A stretch of DNA of 64,000 nucleotides from Loktanella sp. S4079 (GTDB lineage Bacteria > Pseudomonadota > Alphaproteobacteria > Rhodobacterales > Rhodobacteraceae): positions 248,001 to 312,000 of the forward strand of contig NZ_JXYE01000006.1 in NCBI RefSeq assembly GCF_000967725.1, given 5' to 3'. Below the pieces are notes generated by a model. It ran no database searches and was not told the origin of the DNA. It saw only the letters and a program-made list of their open reading frames with translations. Position 1 is the stretch's first letter. Every line of letters begins with the position of its first letter. Of this stretch, positions 51,887 to 60,237 are shown piece after piece. Both the position numbers and the translations under genes were made by a program.

Positions 51887-53092
51887 TTAGAACTCTGGAT
51901 GCCCGTCAAGCTCGACCACCTGCCAAGGCAGACCATCGGTGTTCAGCATGTCCATGAATGCGTCTGGATCCAGCTGTTCAGTGTTCCAAACACCCGGTTC
52001 TAGCCAAATACCTTTCATCATCATCGCCGCACCAATCATCGCAGGGACACCAGTGGTGTATGCAACGGCTTGGCTGCCGACTTCTGCGTAACATTCTTCG
52101 TGATCACAGATGTTGTAGATGTAATAGGTCTTTTCGCCGTCGCCCGCAGGACCCGTGATGATGTCACCAATACAGGTCTTGCCTTTGGTCAGCGCACCCA
52201 GATCACTTGGGTCTGGCAGCACGGCTTTCAGGAACTGAAGCGGGATAATTTCGTGGCCTTCATAGGTCACTGGTTCAATGCTGGTCATGCCGATGTTTTG
52301 CAGAACAGTGACGTGGTTGATGTAGGCATCACCAAAGGTCATCCAGAAACGCGCCCGCTCGATCTCGGGGAAGTGCGTTTTCATGCTTTCCAGTTCTTCG
52401 TGGTACATCAGGTACATGTTCTTTTCGCCCACAGCGGGGAAATCGAACGCAACCTTGTGGGACATCGCAGGCGTTTCAACCCAGTCACCGTTTTCCCAGT
52501 GACGCGCTGTGGCTGTCACTTCGCGGATGTTGATCTCTGGGTTAAAGTTGGTCGCGAATGGCTTGCCATTATCGCCGCCGTTACAATCCAACACGTCGAT
52601 CAGGCGAATGCCGTCCAGCTTGTGCTTGCGAATCCAAGTCGCAAAAATAGATGTCACACCCGGATCGAAACCAGAGCCCAGAACAGCCGTCAGCCCCGCC
52701 TTTTCAAAGCGTTCCTGATAGGCCCATTGCCAGTGATATTCGAACTTGGCCTCGTCTTCGGGCTCATAGTTGGCGGTATCCAGATAATGCACGCCCGCCT
52801 CTAGGCAAGCATCCATCAGTGCCAAATCCTGATACGGCAACGCAAGGTTCACCACCAGTTCAGCGCCCGTTTCTTTGATCAGGGCCACGGTTGCGGCAAC
52901 GTCCATCGCATCCAGCGCTGCGGTCTTGATGGTGACACCTGTCCGCGCCTTTACGTTGGCAGCGATTTCGTCACATTTCGAAACCGTACGGCTGGCCAAT
53001 GTGATTTCTTTGAAAATCTCGGGGTGCATCGCCATTTTGACAACGGCAACGGCACCAACGCCGCCAGCCCCTACAACCAGAACTTTTTCCAT
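51887..53092 (-). CDS. Carboxynorspermidine/carboxyspermidine dehydrogenase
   Basis: 401 residues from ATG at 53092, with AAGGA seven bases upstream; another ATG lies at 53113. It is a saccharopine-dehydrogenase-like protein with Rossmann motif VLVVGAGGVGAVAVVKMA and blocks such as VLGSGFDPGVTSIFATW and DCNGGDNGKPFATNFNPE typical of CANSDH. It reductively condenses aspartate semialdehyde with putrescine to carboxyspermidine (or with diaminopropane to carboxynorspermidine). As agmatinase makes putrescine here, spermidine is the expected end product. Confidence 0.93.
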   Translation of the reverse strand: MEKVLVVGAGGVGAVAVVKMAMHPEIFKEITLASRTVSKCDEIAANVKARTGVTIKTAALDAMDVAATVALIKETGAELVVNLALPYQDLALMDACLEAGVHYLDTANYEPEDEAKFEYHWQWAYQERFEKAGLTAVLGSGFDPGVTSIFATWIRKHKLDGIRLIDVLDCNGGDNGKPFATNFNPEINIREVTATARHWENGDWVETPAMSHKVAFDFPAVGEKNMYLMYHEELESMKTHFPEIERARFWMTFGDAYINHVTVLQNIGMTSIEPVTYEGHEIIPLQFLKAVLPDPSDLGALTKGKTCIGDIITGPAGDGEKTYYIYNICDHEECYAEVGSQAVAYTTGVPAMIGAAMMMKGIWLEPGVWNTEQLDPDAFMDMLNTDGLPWQVVELDGHPEF

Positions 53093-53113
53093 GTTTTGAT
53101 CCTTCATGTTCAT

Positions 53114-55009
53114 TCAGCCGTCCGTGCCAAAATAGGTCGAACCTGCAAGACTATCTTTATAAGCCGTCATCATTGTGCGCCGTTCTGCGGCGTTCACCTT
53201 GCCCGCTTTCACGGCCTTCTCCACCGTCTTGCGGAAGGTAGCAAGGCAATCTTGCGGGTCATATTCAACATAGGATAGCACCTGCGCAATTGTATCGCCT
53301 TCTACTTCGTGTTCGATGTCAAAGCCGCCCTCGCCATCCAGCGAGATTGTTACGACATTCGGGTCACCAAAGAGGTTGTGCAAATCACCCAAAGTTTCCT
53401 GATACGCACCCACGAAAAAGACCCCGATATAGTAGTCTTCGCCATCGCGGAGTTCGTGCACAGGCAGCGCATTCGCGACACCATCCGCCAAAACAAACTG
53501 GTCGATTTTGCCATCGCTGTCACAGGTCACATCTGTCAAAACAGCGCTGCGCGTTGGCTCCTCGTTGAGACGCTGGAGCGGCATAATCGGATGTAGCTGA
53601 TCAATCGCCCAGACATCAGGCAACGATTGGAACAGCGAAAAGTTACCGTGATAATAGTCAACGAACCCGGTTAGCTGCTCATCAATTTGGCCAGCGCTGT
53701 CCTCGAGTTTTGCGGCTGTTTTGAAACGCGACAACAGATACAAGAAAGCCTGCTCACCACGTGCCAGAAGTTGCAGGTCAATCTGTCCGCGCCGGAACAA
53801 CGCCCGGATTTCATCGCGGTAATAAATCGCGTCGTTCAACGCCTCTTGCAGACGGGACCCCGCGATATATCCCTCAACCGCGAGCAAATCTGTGAGAAGG
53901 TGATGATCGCCCTCATAAACCTCTGGTTTTTCAGAATTATCATAAAGCGTCGCCCCCAAGATATTGAACACGAAAATCGCCGATTGCGCGACGACGAAAC
54001 GCCCGCTCTCTGTGACGATTGTGGGGTGTTCAATCTTGGCTTCGTCCATCGCATAGCGGACAGTTTCGACCAGATTCACGCAGTATTCATTGACCGTATA
54101 GTTGACCGAATTTTCGTCTGGACGGCGTTCACCCGTGTAGTCCACACCCAGACCGCCCCCCAAATCCATATAAGAAAGCGGCGCGCCAAGGCGGCTAAGT
54201 TCAACGTAAAAGCGGCAAGCCTCGGTCGCGGCGCGGCGCACATCCATGATGTTTGGCACTTGCGATCCCAGATGGGTGTGCTGCAACACCAGACAATCCA
54301 TTAAACCGGTTTCTTCCAAACGCGCGGTCAGCTTAACCACGTCCAGCGCACTAAGGCCAAAGACCGAACGATCACCCGAAGATGCCTGCCATTTACCCGT
54401 AACGGTTTCGGTCAATTTGATCCGCACGCCCAGCGTCGGGCGCACATTCAGCTCGGTGGAAATCCGATGGACGGTCTCAAATTCTTGCAGGCTTTCCAAG
54501 ACGATAATCGTGTTGAAACCCAGCTTTTGCGACAAAATCGCGAGGTGGATAAAAGCCGCGTCCTTGGCGCCGTTACAGATCAGCAAAGATTCGGGCGACA
54601 TCGTTTGAGACAAGGCGATCAGAAGCTCAGGCTTTGACCCAACCTCAAGACCAAAGTGATAGGGCCGGCCGACCTCGGTCAGACGTTCCACAACATCCGA
54701 CTGTTGGTTCACCTTGATCGGGAAAACGCCCCTGTAGCAACCTTTGTAGTTTGCCTCACGAAAGGCTGATTCAAACGCATCATGCAAACGGGCCAGCGCA
54801 CGATCCAGATAGGGCTGAACACGCAACAAAATAGGGGCTGAAATGCCCCGCTGGGTCAGCGCGCTCATGACTTCTGGCAACGAAACCGGAAGGCTATCAT
54901 CATGCGGATTGCGCAGCGCTAGATCACCGCTATCTGCGATATCAACCAACCCATCAGACCAGGTGGAAACACCATAAAGATCTGGAACTTCATGCGTGAC
55001 GTCTCTCAT
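53114..55009 (-). CDS. speA: Biosynthetic arginine decarboxylase
   Basis: 631 residues, the usual SpeA length. The PLP Lys is in GVFPIKVNQQSDVVERL; other blocks are LICNGAKDAAFIHLA, LQHTHLGSQVPNI and LDLGGGLGVDY-type YMDLGGGLGVDYTG. It decarboxylates arginine to agmatine. It is the first gene of the operon speA - CANSDH - CANSDC - speB, with 21 bases to the next start. The ribosome site is weak. The 280-bp gap before it contains its promoter and no recognised feature. Confidence 0.94.
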   Translation of the reverse strand: MRDVTHEVPDLYGVSTWSDGLVDIADSGDLALRNPHDDSLPVSLPEVMSALTQRGISAPILLRVQPYLDRALARLHDAFESAFREANYKGCYRGVFPIKVNQQSDVVERLTEVGRPYHFGLEVGSKPELLIALSQTMSPESLLICNGAKDAAFIHLAILSQKLGFNTIIVLESLQEFETVHRISTELNVRPTLGVRIKLTETVTGKWQASSGDRSVFGLSALDVVKLTARLEETGLMDCLVLQHTHLGSQVPNIMDVRRAATEACRFYVELSRLGAPLSYMDLGGGLGVDYTGERRPDENSVNYTVNEYCVNLVETVRYAMDEAKIEHPTIVTESGRFVVAQSAIFVFNILGATLYDNSEKPEVYEGDHHLLTDLLAVEGYIAGSRLQEALNDAIYYRDEIRALFRRGQIDLQLLARGEQAFLYLLSRFKTAAKLEDSAGQIDEQLTGFVDYYHGNFSLFQSLPDVWAIDQLHPIMPLQRLNEEPTRSAVLTDVTCDSDGKIDQFVLADGVANALPVHELRDGEDYYIGVFFVGAYQETLGDLHNLFGDPNVVTISLDGEGGFDIEHEVEGDTIAQVLSYVEYDPQDCLATFRKTVEKAVKAGKVNAAERRTMMTAYKDSLAGSTYFGTDG

Positions 55010-55289
55010 GACACAACCGTATTTCTAGAGTTAAACGGCGTTAATCTGACGTGCTTTGCGAACAAGGTCATATTGCGGCCTGCTATTGTTGAATAGCTAG
55101 GTAGATGATTTTTGATACCATGATCAAGTCATCAACCGGGCGGCTGCGGCAATGAATAATCATCCCCTACACGGGATGCAAGCCCATCTTTAGGTAGAAC
55201 CGTACCCGGCACATACATGCAAAAATATTAAATACGAATGGCTTAGACCATAGGGTTATGGGCGAACCATTCGACCATTCCGTCAGGTT

Positions 55290-56765
55290 TTATCTGTCAT
55301 TCACCACTGCGGTTGATCCTTGCAGCCATTGGATATCGCGCTTGATGGCACGCCAGGTAACCAAACCCGCAGCCGCGCTTGCGACTATGCACAACCCCAA
55401 GACCGCCGTTGCTGTCGTCAAATTGCCCCAAGCTGTCGCGCCCACAAGCCCATTGACCGCCAACCCAAAGATCAACCCGACCACTGTCGGAACGATCATT
55501 GGCGCCGCCCCTTCACGTATTGAAATTGGCACACATCGGTTCATGTAGCTCCAATAGCGCGGCATGTAGAGAACAGCAAAAACACTGCGCGCAATCACGG
55601 CCTGCTCAAACCCATAGGGCAGTGCGCATAGGAAAACCGTGATCCCCAGCACAAACCGCTCAATCGCCATCCGAAGGCGCAAGTCTGTCCGATCAGCGAC
55701 CATAAACACCCGTGCGCCAACCGATGTCATCATATCGACCAAGAATGCAGGAACAGCTAAACCAAAGACAAAAGCCATATCAGCCCAGCGATCCGACAAA
55801 AGCCAAGTAAACACCGGACGGCCATTCATGGCGAGAACCAACATTCCCGGAAACAAAACAACAGCCAACAGTCGCATCGCCGAGACATACGATCTCGCTA
55901 CATCGGCGCGCCCTTCTCCGTCACGCCATTGCCGCGACATCGACACCATCGCAACCTGAGCAAGCGGGCCTATCACCCCCAGCCGCGGAAAACGCGAAAC
56001 CCGTTCCACCATCGCCCATAGCGAGACCGCGAAGGTTCCAAAGAGTTGGTTGAAGGCGATCACCGGCGCTTGGGCGTGCAAAACCATCACACCCGAGAAG
56101 AGCAAGGTATTCACCCCAAACCTGAGATGCGGCCGAAGCAAGGCGCGACGAAAAACGAACTTTGGGCGAAATGGCGATAGGCTCATCACGCCGATGAACC
56201 GAATTGCAACCAACAGCACTTGCTGTGCAATCAACGCCCAATAGCCCGCCCCCAAATAGGCCAGCGCCACAGCAGCCGCCACACTCGTCACACCTGACAC
56301 GCCAATCACACCAGACATCACATCAAAGCGAAAATCGCGCTCGATCGCCGCCTGATGGACCGACAAAAACGATTGCAACATCGGCATAAGTGAAAGGACG
56401 AGTATGACCGCGACCAATCCGGGCTGGTTCATGCTGCTTGCATAGATCGGCGCGATGGCCGCAACGGCCAACCCCAATAGCAGGCCCACCCCACCGAGAA
56501 ACCAGAACACGGTGCTCCATTCATCGACATCGTACCGCTGCGCCCTAATAAGTGACCGGCCAAACCCCGCATCGCTAAAAGTATTCGCGAAAAGCGGCAC
56601 AACCATTCCGAGACTCATGATCGCGAAGTCTTCGACGCTCAGAAGTCGCGCCAATATTGGCAGGCTCAAAAACTGCAATAACATCATAAGCGCGCGCGCG
56701 CTTATGAGCTGGGAAACGCTGGCGAAAAAACTATCGCTGGTTGATTTCAATCGAACTGCGCGCAT
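55290..56765 (-). CDS. Oligosaccharide flippase (Wzx/polysaccharide-transporter family)
   Basis: 491 residues from ATG at 56765; a TTG eight codons upstream is possible. About 12-14 membrane helices are spread along the protein, starting with FFASVSQLISARALMMLLQFLSLPILARLLS, the usual N-terminus of this family, and GLVVPLF/DAGFGRSLI-type segments. It would flip lipid-linked repeat units across the inner membrane. It is the end of the window's polysaccharide group nearest the spermidine operon. Confidence 0.85.
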   Translation of the reverse strand: MRAVRLKSTSDSFFASVSQLISARALMMLLQFLSLPILARLLSVEDFAIMSLGMVVPLFANTFSDAGFGRSLIRAQRYDVDEWSTVFWFLGGVGLLLGLAVAAIAPIYASSMNQPGLVAVILVLSLMPMLQSFLSVHQAAIERDFRFDVMSGVIGVSGVTSVAAAVALAYLGAGYWALIAQQVLLVAIRFIGVMSLSPFRPKFVFRRALLRPHLRFGVNTLLFSGVMVLHAQAPVIAFNQLFGTFAVSLWAMVERVSRFPRLGVIGPLAQVAMVSMSRQWRDGEGRADVARSYVSAMRLLAVVLFPGMLVLAMNGRPVFTWLLSDRWADMAFVFGLAVPAFLVDMMTSVGARVFMVADRTDLRLRMAIERFVLGITVFLCALPYGFEQAVIARSVFAVLYMPRYWSYMNRCVPISIREGAAPMIVPTVVGLIFGLAVNGLVGATAWGNLTTATAVLGLCIVASAAAGLVTWRAIKRDIQWLQGSTAVVNDR

Positions 56766-56849
56766 GATTAACCTAGGATATAGCGACAATAGGCGCTTAT
56801 ACGCCTATTTGTTGCATTTTGTCGGCAAGAAGCCGCCGAAATGACATAA

Positions 56850-57209
56850 TTGCGCCCTATTGGCGACTGCTCTGGATGCGTACAATTAGAAATGGAAGCC
56901 GAAACCACATATTTACATGATAAGAATTTTGATATGCAACTACAGCGCGTCATTCTTATCATTTGCCTTACCATCATCGTCGCCGGTGCCGTGTGTATCA
57001 GCGTAGGTGGCACATTGTGGGTTTGGATCTGCGGCGCTTGGCTCATGAGCGGGCCGATCGTGTTGCTAGATGCGTATTTGACCATCCGCCGCGACGCAGC
57101 GAATGGCCAGAACTCTGGTTCGAATAAGAGCGATCTAGTAGGCGCCACTCGTATTGAATTTGAGAAACTTGCGCGCCGTCATCATGATGATGACGATATC
57201 ACGCATTAA
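56850..57209 (+). CDS. Hypothetical small membrane protein
   Basis: Up to 119 residues; an internal ATG at 56934 gives about 91. The hydrophobic core VILIICLTIIVAGAVCIS and WVWICGAWLMSGPIVLLDA would form two helices, followed by a charged tail with RRHHDDDDITH. It is opposite to its neighbours and its last 75 bases overlap the sugar-transferase gene on the other strand. The two-helix pattern is not expected of a random frame, but the overlap lowers confidence. Function unknown. Confidence 0.4.
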   Translation: MRPIGDCSGCVQLEMEAETTYLHDKNFDMQLQRVILIICLTIIVAGAVCISVGGTLWVWICGAWLMSGPIVLLDAYLTIRRDAANGQNSGSNKSDLVGATRIEFEKLARRHHDDDDITH

Positions 57210-57797
57210 GGTTCCGTTGCGCACATAGTCCGCATCAAGCCGAACACGCTCTCCATAGGTACTGTCAGAACGCTGGGCAGCTTGCCAAGGACCAGTCAGC
57301 CCCGGACGCACAGACAAATACGCATGACGATAGCGGCCGTAACGATCCAGTTCGTCCTCGACCACAGGGCGCGGGCCAACCACGCTCATGTCACCTAACA
57401 AGACATTCAGCACTTGCGGCAACTCATCCAAACTAGATTTGCGTAGCATGTGACCAATGCCCGGAATAATCCGAGGGTCATGGCGTAGCTTACGTGATGC
57501 TTCCCATTCTGCGCGCATCTCTGGATCAGTCTTCAGAAGCGCTTCCAAACGTTCATCGGCATTCGTCGCCATTGTTCTGAACTTAAAGCACTGAAACTCG
57601 ACACCGCCCTTACCGACACGTGTGTGGCCATAAAAAATCGGTCCGCGATCTGAACATTTCAGCATAAGAGCAACCGTCAGCATGACGGGCGTAAATAGCA
57701 CAAGCATGGCTGCAGCGACGACAATATCGAAAATACGTTTGCCCCGCGAAGACGTGGTCCAAGACCTGCGCATATGTAGAGAATATGAATGATACAT
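57135..57797 (-). CDS. Undecaprenyl-phosphate sugar-phosphate transferase, ExoY/WcaJ type
   Basis: 220 residues from ATG at 57797; a GTG five codons upstream is possible. It is a single-helix bacterial sugar transferase: KRIFDIVVAAAMLVLFTPVM helix, FYGHTRVGKGGVEFQCFKFRTM, LRKSSLDELPQVLNVLLGDM, VGPRPV and the C-terminal LSVRPGLTGPWQ. It starts polysaccharide synthesis by moving a sugar-1-phosphate to undecaprenyl phosphate. The sugar is not predictable. Confidence 0.92.
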   Translation of the reverse strand: MYHSYSLHMRRSWTTSSRGKRIFDIVVAAAMLVLFTPVMLTVALMLKCSDRGPIFYGHTRVGKGGVEFQCFKFRTMATNADERLEALLKTDPEMRAEWEASRKLRHDPRIIPGIGHMLRKSSLDELPQVLNVLLGDMSVVGPRPVVEDELDRYGRYRHAYLSVRPGLTGPWQAAQRSDSTYGERVRLDADYVRNGTLMRDIVIIMMTARKFLKFNTSGAY

Positions 57798-57911
57798 ATC
57801 GATTGAATCCACCTATTTAACAAACAGCGGACCCAAAGGTTGTAATAACAGGGGCGCTCCGCCGTACTTATTTATTTCAATGCTCATATGTTTATCGGAG
57901 CGGGAAATGAT

Positions 57912-57939
57912 CGCAAGGTATTTTTAACCATACCTTGCG
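57912..57939. promoter_or_regulatory. Inverted repeat upstream of the sugar-transferase gene
   Basis: CGCAAGGTA - 10 bases - TACCTTGCG is a perfect 9-bp inverted repeat in the 339-bp gap between the sulfotransferase and sugar-transferase genes. It may be an operator for the sugar-transferase promoter or a terminator for the sulfotransferase gene; its 10-base spacing fits one helical turn. The rest of the gap is AT-rich with no recognised gene. Confidence 0.5.
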
Positions 57940-58136
57940 CAGATGTGATGCTCTGTTGCGCAATTGCCTAATAAACACACCTACATTGGGGCCTTCGCAC
58001 AGAGCCAAATCGCTATGGAAACGCTATCGCTTAGGTTGCATTTCGCAATATCACTTTGATCAAGCTGCCCCTACGTCGCCTAGCCTATTGAATCCATGCC
58101 ATAAAAATTCTAGGCGCGTCCAAGGCCAATCCAATG

Positions 58137-59057
58137 CTAGCCAAGATTCGGCATCGGGCCTTCGCCATAGAGCGTGATGTCAAAATTGAGCAAAACTTTG
58201 CACATTCTTTCAACTTGGCGATCAGAAAACTTGCTTCGCCATTTGTTAACCTGCTGCTCCGGGTCCTCAAGAAGGCTTTGGTCCTGCGTCATCCGACTGG
58301 CCTTTTGGACCTGTGCGAGCGCGTTTTCTGGCACCGATTCCCGCCAACCTGCGAACAGGCGCTCAATCTCAGCGGCGGGTGAAACGGTCAATGTCTCATA
58401 GTACATCCGCGTCACACGTGCGCGGGTTACCTCGTCTTCGAGGGCCGTTTTTTGGGTCCGGCACCACATGCCGACGATCTTTTCCTCAGGCGTTTCCAGA
58501 CCCCGGATATAGGCGGCGCTTTCCTCTAGGTCCGATGCATATCGACCCCGTGCAAGGTCTTCGGCCATGCCAGCGGTATCAAAATTGCCCATCCTGATCT
58601 GCGAGGCCGCAATCGCAAAAGGATGGCGCAAGAAATGGATCGGCCGCTTTTGAAATGCCACGCGGCGCACCATCCACGGCAAGAACCCGTTCGCGCGGCA
58701 ACATTTTACAATCAGCCGCTCCGCTTTGACGAAATCCGTGACCGGGCTGGCCCAAGTCGTCCATTCATTCACGACACCACCGGCTAGAATTTTCCGCACC
58801 AGCGCTTCGGCTTCGGGCCAATGCGCCTCTGGCGGAATATACTGCCGCCAGGCAAAGTCGATATCACGGATCTGAGGCACGTGATCGCGGTGAAATGGCT
58901 CCCAAATCACCGCGCTCGGGATTGACGCGCTCAGCACCTCGCTCAGCCACGTCGACCCGCTACGCGGATCACATGAGAGAACGATTGCATTTTCGGGCTT
59001 GTGCTGACGCATCTGCAACGACGCGGAAACAATGGCGGATCGAATACGTTGCTTCAT
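58137..59057 (-). CDS. Sulfotransferase family protein
   Basis: 306 residues from ATG at 59057; a GTG at 59087 overlaps the upstream gene. The PAPS-binding 5'-phosphosulfate loop is VLSCDPRSGSTWLSEVL, and the 3'-phosphate motif is RPIHFLRHPFAIAASQ. It should transfer sulfate from PAPS to a hydroxyl, most likely on a sugar of the polysaccharide made by the neighbouring enzymes. It is in an apparent operon downstream of the glycosyltransferase and acyltransferase. Confidence 0.85.
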   Translation of the reverse strand: MKQRIRSAIVSASLQMRQHKPENAIVLSCDPRSGSTWLSEVLSASIPSAVIWEPFHRDHVPQIRDIDFAWRQYIPPEAHWPEAEALVRKILAGGVVNEWTTWASPVTDFVKAERLIVKCCRANGFLPWMVRRVAFQKRPIHFLRHPFAIAASQIRMGNFDTAGMAEDLARGRYASDLEESAAYIRGLETPEEKIVGMWCRTQKTALEDEVTRARVTRMYYETLTVSPAAEIERLFAGWRESVPENALAQVQKASRMTQDQSLLEDPEQQVNKWRSKFSDRQVERMCKVLLNFDITLYGEGPMPNLG

Positions 59058-59073
59058 AAATAGCCCAATCTCA

Positions 59074-60237
59074 TTACTGTTTCGCACTCAGGTGCGATAA
59101 AAAATATTCTTTGCGGCGGATCATACCCATCGTCTTGCGCAGCACCGCCAGAGGAGATGCCACGCGCCGAACCGATGCGCGCGTCATGCTGCCAGAGGCA
59201 AAACGATCTAACCGGCCATCCACAGACCCCGTGCCGTGGCGGGCGATCATCGCTTCGTGGGCGGTGGCAGCCATTTTGCGCGCGCCCACTGGGTCAGCGC
59301 GTAATTTTTCGATCATCTCGCCAGCCTGCTCAACCGGGCAATAGATCGCCAAATCGCCAAACGTTGGCTTGAGCCGGGGGTCCAACACGCAAGGAACACC
59401 CATCAACATGGCTTCGGCAATCGTACGTCCAAAACATTCGGCCCACATCGGATGATAATGATAGGCAAAAATATCCAGCTCATCGACGAACACAGGCACG
59501 GGCATGGTATCAAATGGGGTGATCTGCCAGCCAGACATATCGACGCCCATGTCGCGCAGATCCTGCTCTGGCACGCCCATCACCCGAATGCGCGATTGCG
59601 GCAGCACAGGCAAACCGGCAGCGACCTTGGCCGCAGTTTCCGGCCACTTTAGCGGATCCGCCCGCCCATGCCGCCCTATCGTCAGTACGTCATCCCCGAA
59701 TTTCTGCCTCTGCGGTGTCCATTCCGAAATATCAAAGACATTTGGCCAATCTTCTCCAGCGATGCGAATGAATGGCGCGAATGATTGCAACTGCTGGCGA
59801 CATACCCCGGACACAGGCGCCCAAACAGGCCAAGCCCCTGTCGCGCGATAGCTGCGCCAACTGGTGGCAACCGGGTCATACTGCAACGAACCGTCGCCAC
59901 GAAATGGCAGGTGGTGCGCGACCAAAAATGCACTTTCCACCTCAAGCCTAATCTTTTGGTCAAGCCCGTAGAAAAACGTCATCGGATGATGCAAGAACGC
60001 TGTCTTTGCACGGATCACACCGTCGGTCGCGGCGTTCACAATCCGCAGTCGGGGGTCTTGATGCAGTGCCTCAATCACTTTGCTGCGCGGCGCGCGCATA
60101 TCGGCCAGATAGGGGCTCGTCACCTCAATCAAACCGACCGACCGACCCGCATCCAAGAACGCAGTCACATCACTGGCAAGCGCGGCGGCGGTCCCGCCCG
60201 CAAAGCGCGGGTCGATTGCACAAACCACATCAAACAT
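59074..60237 (-). CDS. Glycosyltransferase, GT4-like
   Basis: 387 residues. The C-terminal half has the GT-B nucleotide-sugar region: LTIGRHGRADPLKWPET, IRVMGVPEQDLRDM and FAYHYHPMWAECFGRTIAEAMLMGVP, in which ECFGRTIAEAM is the E-x7-E motif of GT4 retaining enzymes. The ATG at 60237 shares a base with the acyltransferase stop (TGATG); GTG at 60240 is an alternative. Acceptor and donor sugars are unknown. Confidence 0.85.
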   Translation of the reverse strand: MFDVVCAIDPRFAGGTAAALASDVTAFLDAGRSVGLIEVTSPYLADMRAPRSKVIEALHQDPRLRIVNAATDGVIRAKTAFLHHPMTFFYGLDQKIRLEVESAFLVAHHLPFRGDGSLQYDPVATSWRSYRATGAWPVWAPVSGVCRQQLQSFAPFIRIAGEDWPNVFDISEWTPQRQKFGDDVLTIGRHGRADPLKWPETAAKVAAGLPVLPQSRIRVMGVPEQDLRDMGVDMSGWQITPFDTMPVPVFVDELDIFAYHYHPMWAECFGRTIAEAMLMGVPCVLDPRLKPTFGDLAIYCPVEQAGEMIEKLRADPVGARKMAATAHEAMIARHGTGSVDGRLDRFASGSMTRASVRRVASPLAVLRKTMGMIRRKEYFLSHLSAKQ

